In this document: piece by piece, positions 63,655-64,000 of the stretch
Layout: every line of letters starts with the position of its first letter
Position numbering within the stretch: the stretch's first letter is position 1
Source of the DNA: CAWEBF01 sp963807235
GTDB taxonomy: Bacteria; Acidobacteriota; Vicinamibacteria; Vicinamibacterales; UBA2999
Reading direction: 5' to 3'
NCBI GenBank assembly: GCA_963807235.1
Contig: CAWEBF010000021.1
Location: 43,436-107,435, forward strand
Length of the DNA: 64,000 nucleotides
Position numbers and translations under genes: made by a program
The notes under the pieces: model-generated
What the model saw: only the letters and a program-made list of their open reading frames with translations
What the model was told of the DNA's origin: nothing
Database searches by the model: none

Positions 63655-64000
63655 ATGGTCGAGAACACACGTGCGGGTCTCCTCGGGGTGACGGCGACAG
63701 CCGTCGTGGCGTTGACGGCCTGGATGGCGGCACAGGCCCCGCCAGCGGCGCCCGCTGGGTCAGGACGCCGCGCAGGTGCGGGCCGGCGCGACGCTCTTTC
63801 GCGAGCGCTGCGCCGAGTGCCACGGCGCCGACGGCAAGGGCGTAGCCGGCCACGACCTGACGCGCCTGTGGTCGGCCGGCGCCACCGACGCCCGTGTGTT
63901 CCAGACCATCCGCAACGGCGTGCCCAACACCATCATGCCGTCGAGCACCGCCCCCGACGATCGGTTGTGGGCGCTTGTCGCGTACCTGCGCAGCGCCAGC
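63655..64000 (+). CDS. c-type cytochrome (3' end outside window, one frameshift)
   Basis: A signal peptide (GLLGVTATAVVALTAWMAAQ) leads into a Pro/Ala stretch, and after a break near 63762 into a class I cytochrome c: QVRAGATLFRERCAECHGAD with the CAECH haem site, GKGVAGHDLTRLWSAGATDA, RVFQTIRNGVPNTIMPSSTA with the axial Met, and RLWALVAYLRS at the window edge. It may be the first domain of a longer quinoprotein or cytochrome fusion. It follows a TonB receptor by 93 bases. Confidence 0.82.
   Translation, partial: MVENTRAGLLGVTATAVVALTAWMAAQAPPAAPAGSGRRAGAGRRDALSRALRRVPRRRRQGRSRPRPDAPVVGRRHRRPCVPDHPQRRAQHHHAVEHRPRRSVVGACRVPAQRQ

Overview
The window is high-GC bacterial DNA. Its gene content points to an Acidobacteriota genome, most like Vicinamibacteria or a relative. 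The evidence is two Oar-like TonB-dependent receptors with N-terminal carboxypeptidase-regulatory domains, two VWFA-related proteins of the acidobacterial type, two FG-GAP/ASPIC-UnbV proteins with TPR partners, two DUF1592-type c-haem proteins each paired with a DUF1552 protein, and many exported proteins ending in AQ-type signal peptides. The taxonomic call is inference; no rRNA or tRNA gene was seen.

Layout. 1-9.2 kb: a GNAT acetyltransferase cut by the window edge, a three-gene ECF sigma/anti-sigma/exported-protein operon, a serine hydrolase, a PQQ-type sugar dehydrogenase, a methyltransferase, and a PA2779-like/C39-peptidase pair in which the peptidase carries TPR, POTRA-like and barrel-like regions. 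9.3-19.2 kb: a membrane protein with a possible TIR-like core, small exported proteins, and an FG-GAP/TPR/TPR/FG-GAP locus. 18.2-24.8 kb: a TonB receptor between two paralogous VWFA-type proteins, followed by an SMP-30 lactonase. 24.8-33.4 kb: a PA-IL-like lectin, a haem/propeller lyase-like protein, broken chlorite-dismutase-family and DUF222-HNH genes, an MFS transporter, and a dihaem protein with a beta-propeller. 33.5-38.9 kb and 49.5-55.1 kb: two copies of a cassette DUF1592 cytochrome, DUF1552, ankyrin protein. Between them lie an ArsR/membrane-protein pair, a TPP riboswitch with thiC, an FAD oxidoreductase, a metallo-hydrolase and an IS1111-type element. 55-64 kb: an M1 peptidase, an orphan Phd antitoxin, an intradiol dioxygenase, a second metallo-hydrolase, a second TonB receptor and a partial cytochrome c.

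Functionally, most proteins are secreted, periplasmic or outer-membrane: nutrient receptors, sugar and aromatic oxidation, c-type cytochromes, hydrolases. Regulation is visible at the ECF operon, the thiC riboswitch and the ArsR pair.

Two repeat systems cut across the annotation. One is a family of short tandem arrays with a strict 7-bp period but different unit sequences, mostly at gene ends. The other is a REP-like double-hairpin element in four copies, one split by the IS1111-type element at a conserved CTAG. About two dozen genes are broken by single-base indels; those checked base by base are mostly homopolymer-type changes, and since even thiC is affected, uncorrected sequencing error is the simplest explanation. 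Such genes are annotated over their whole span.
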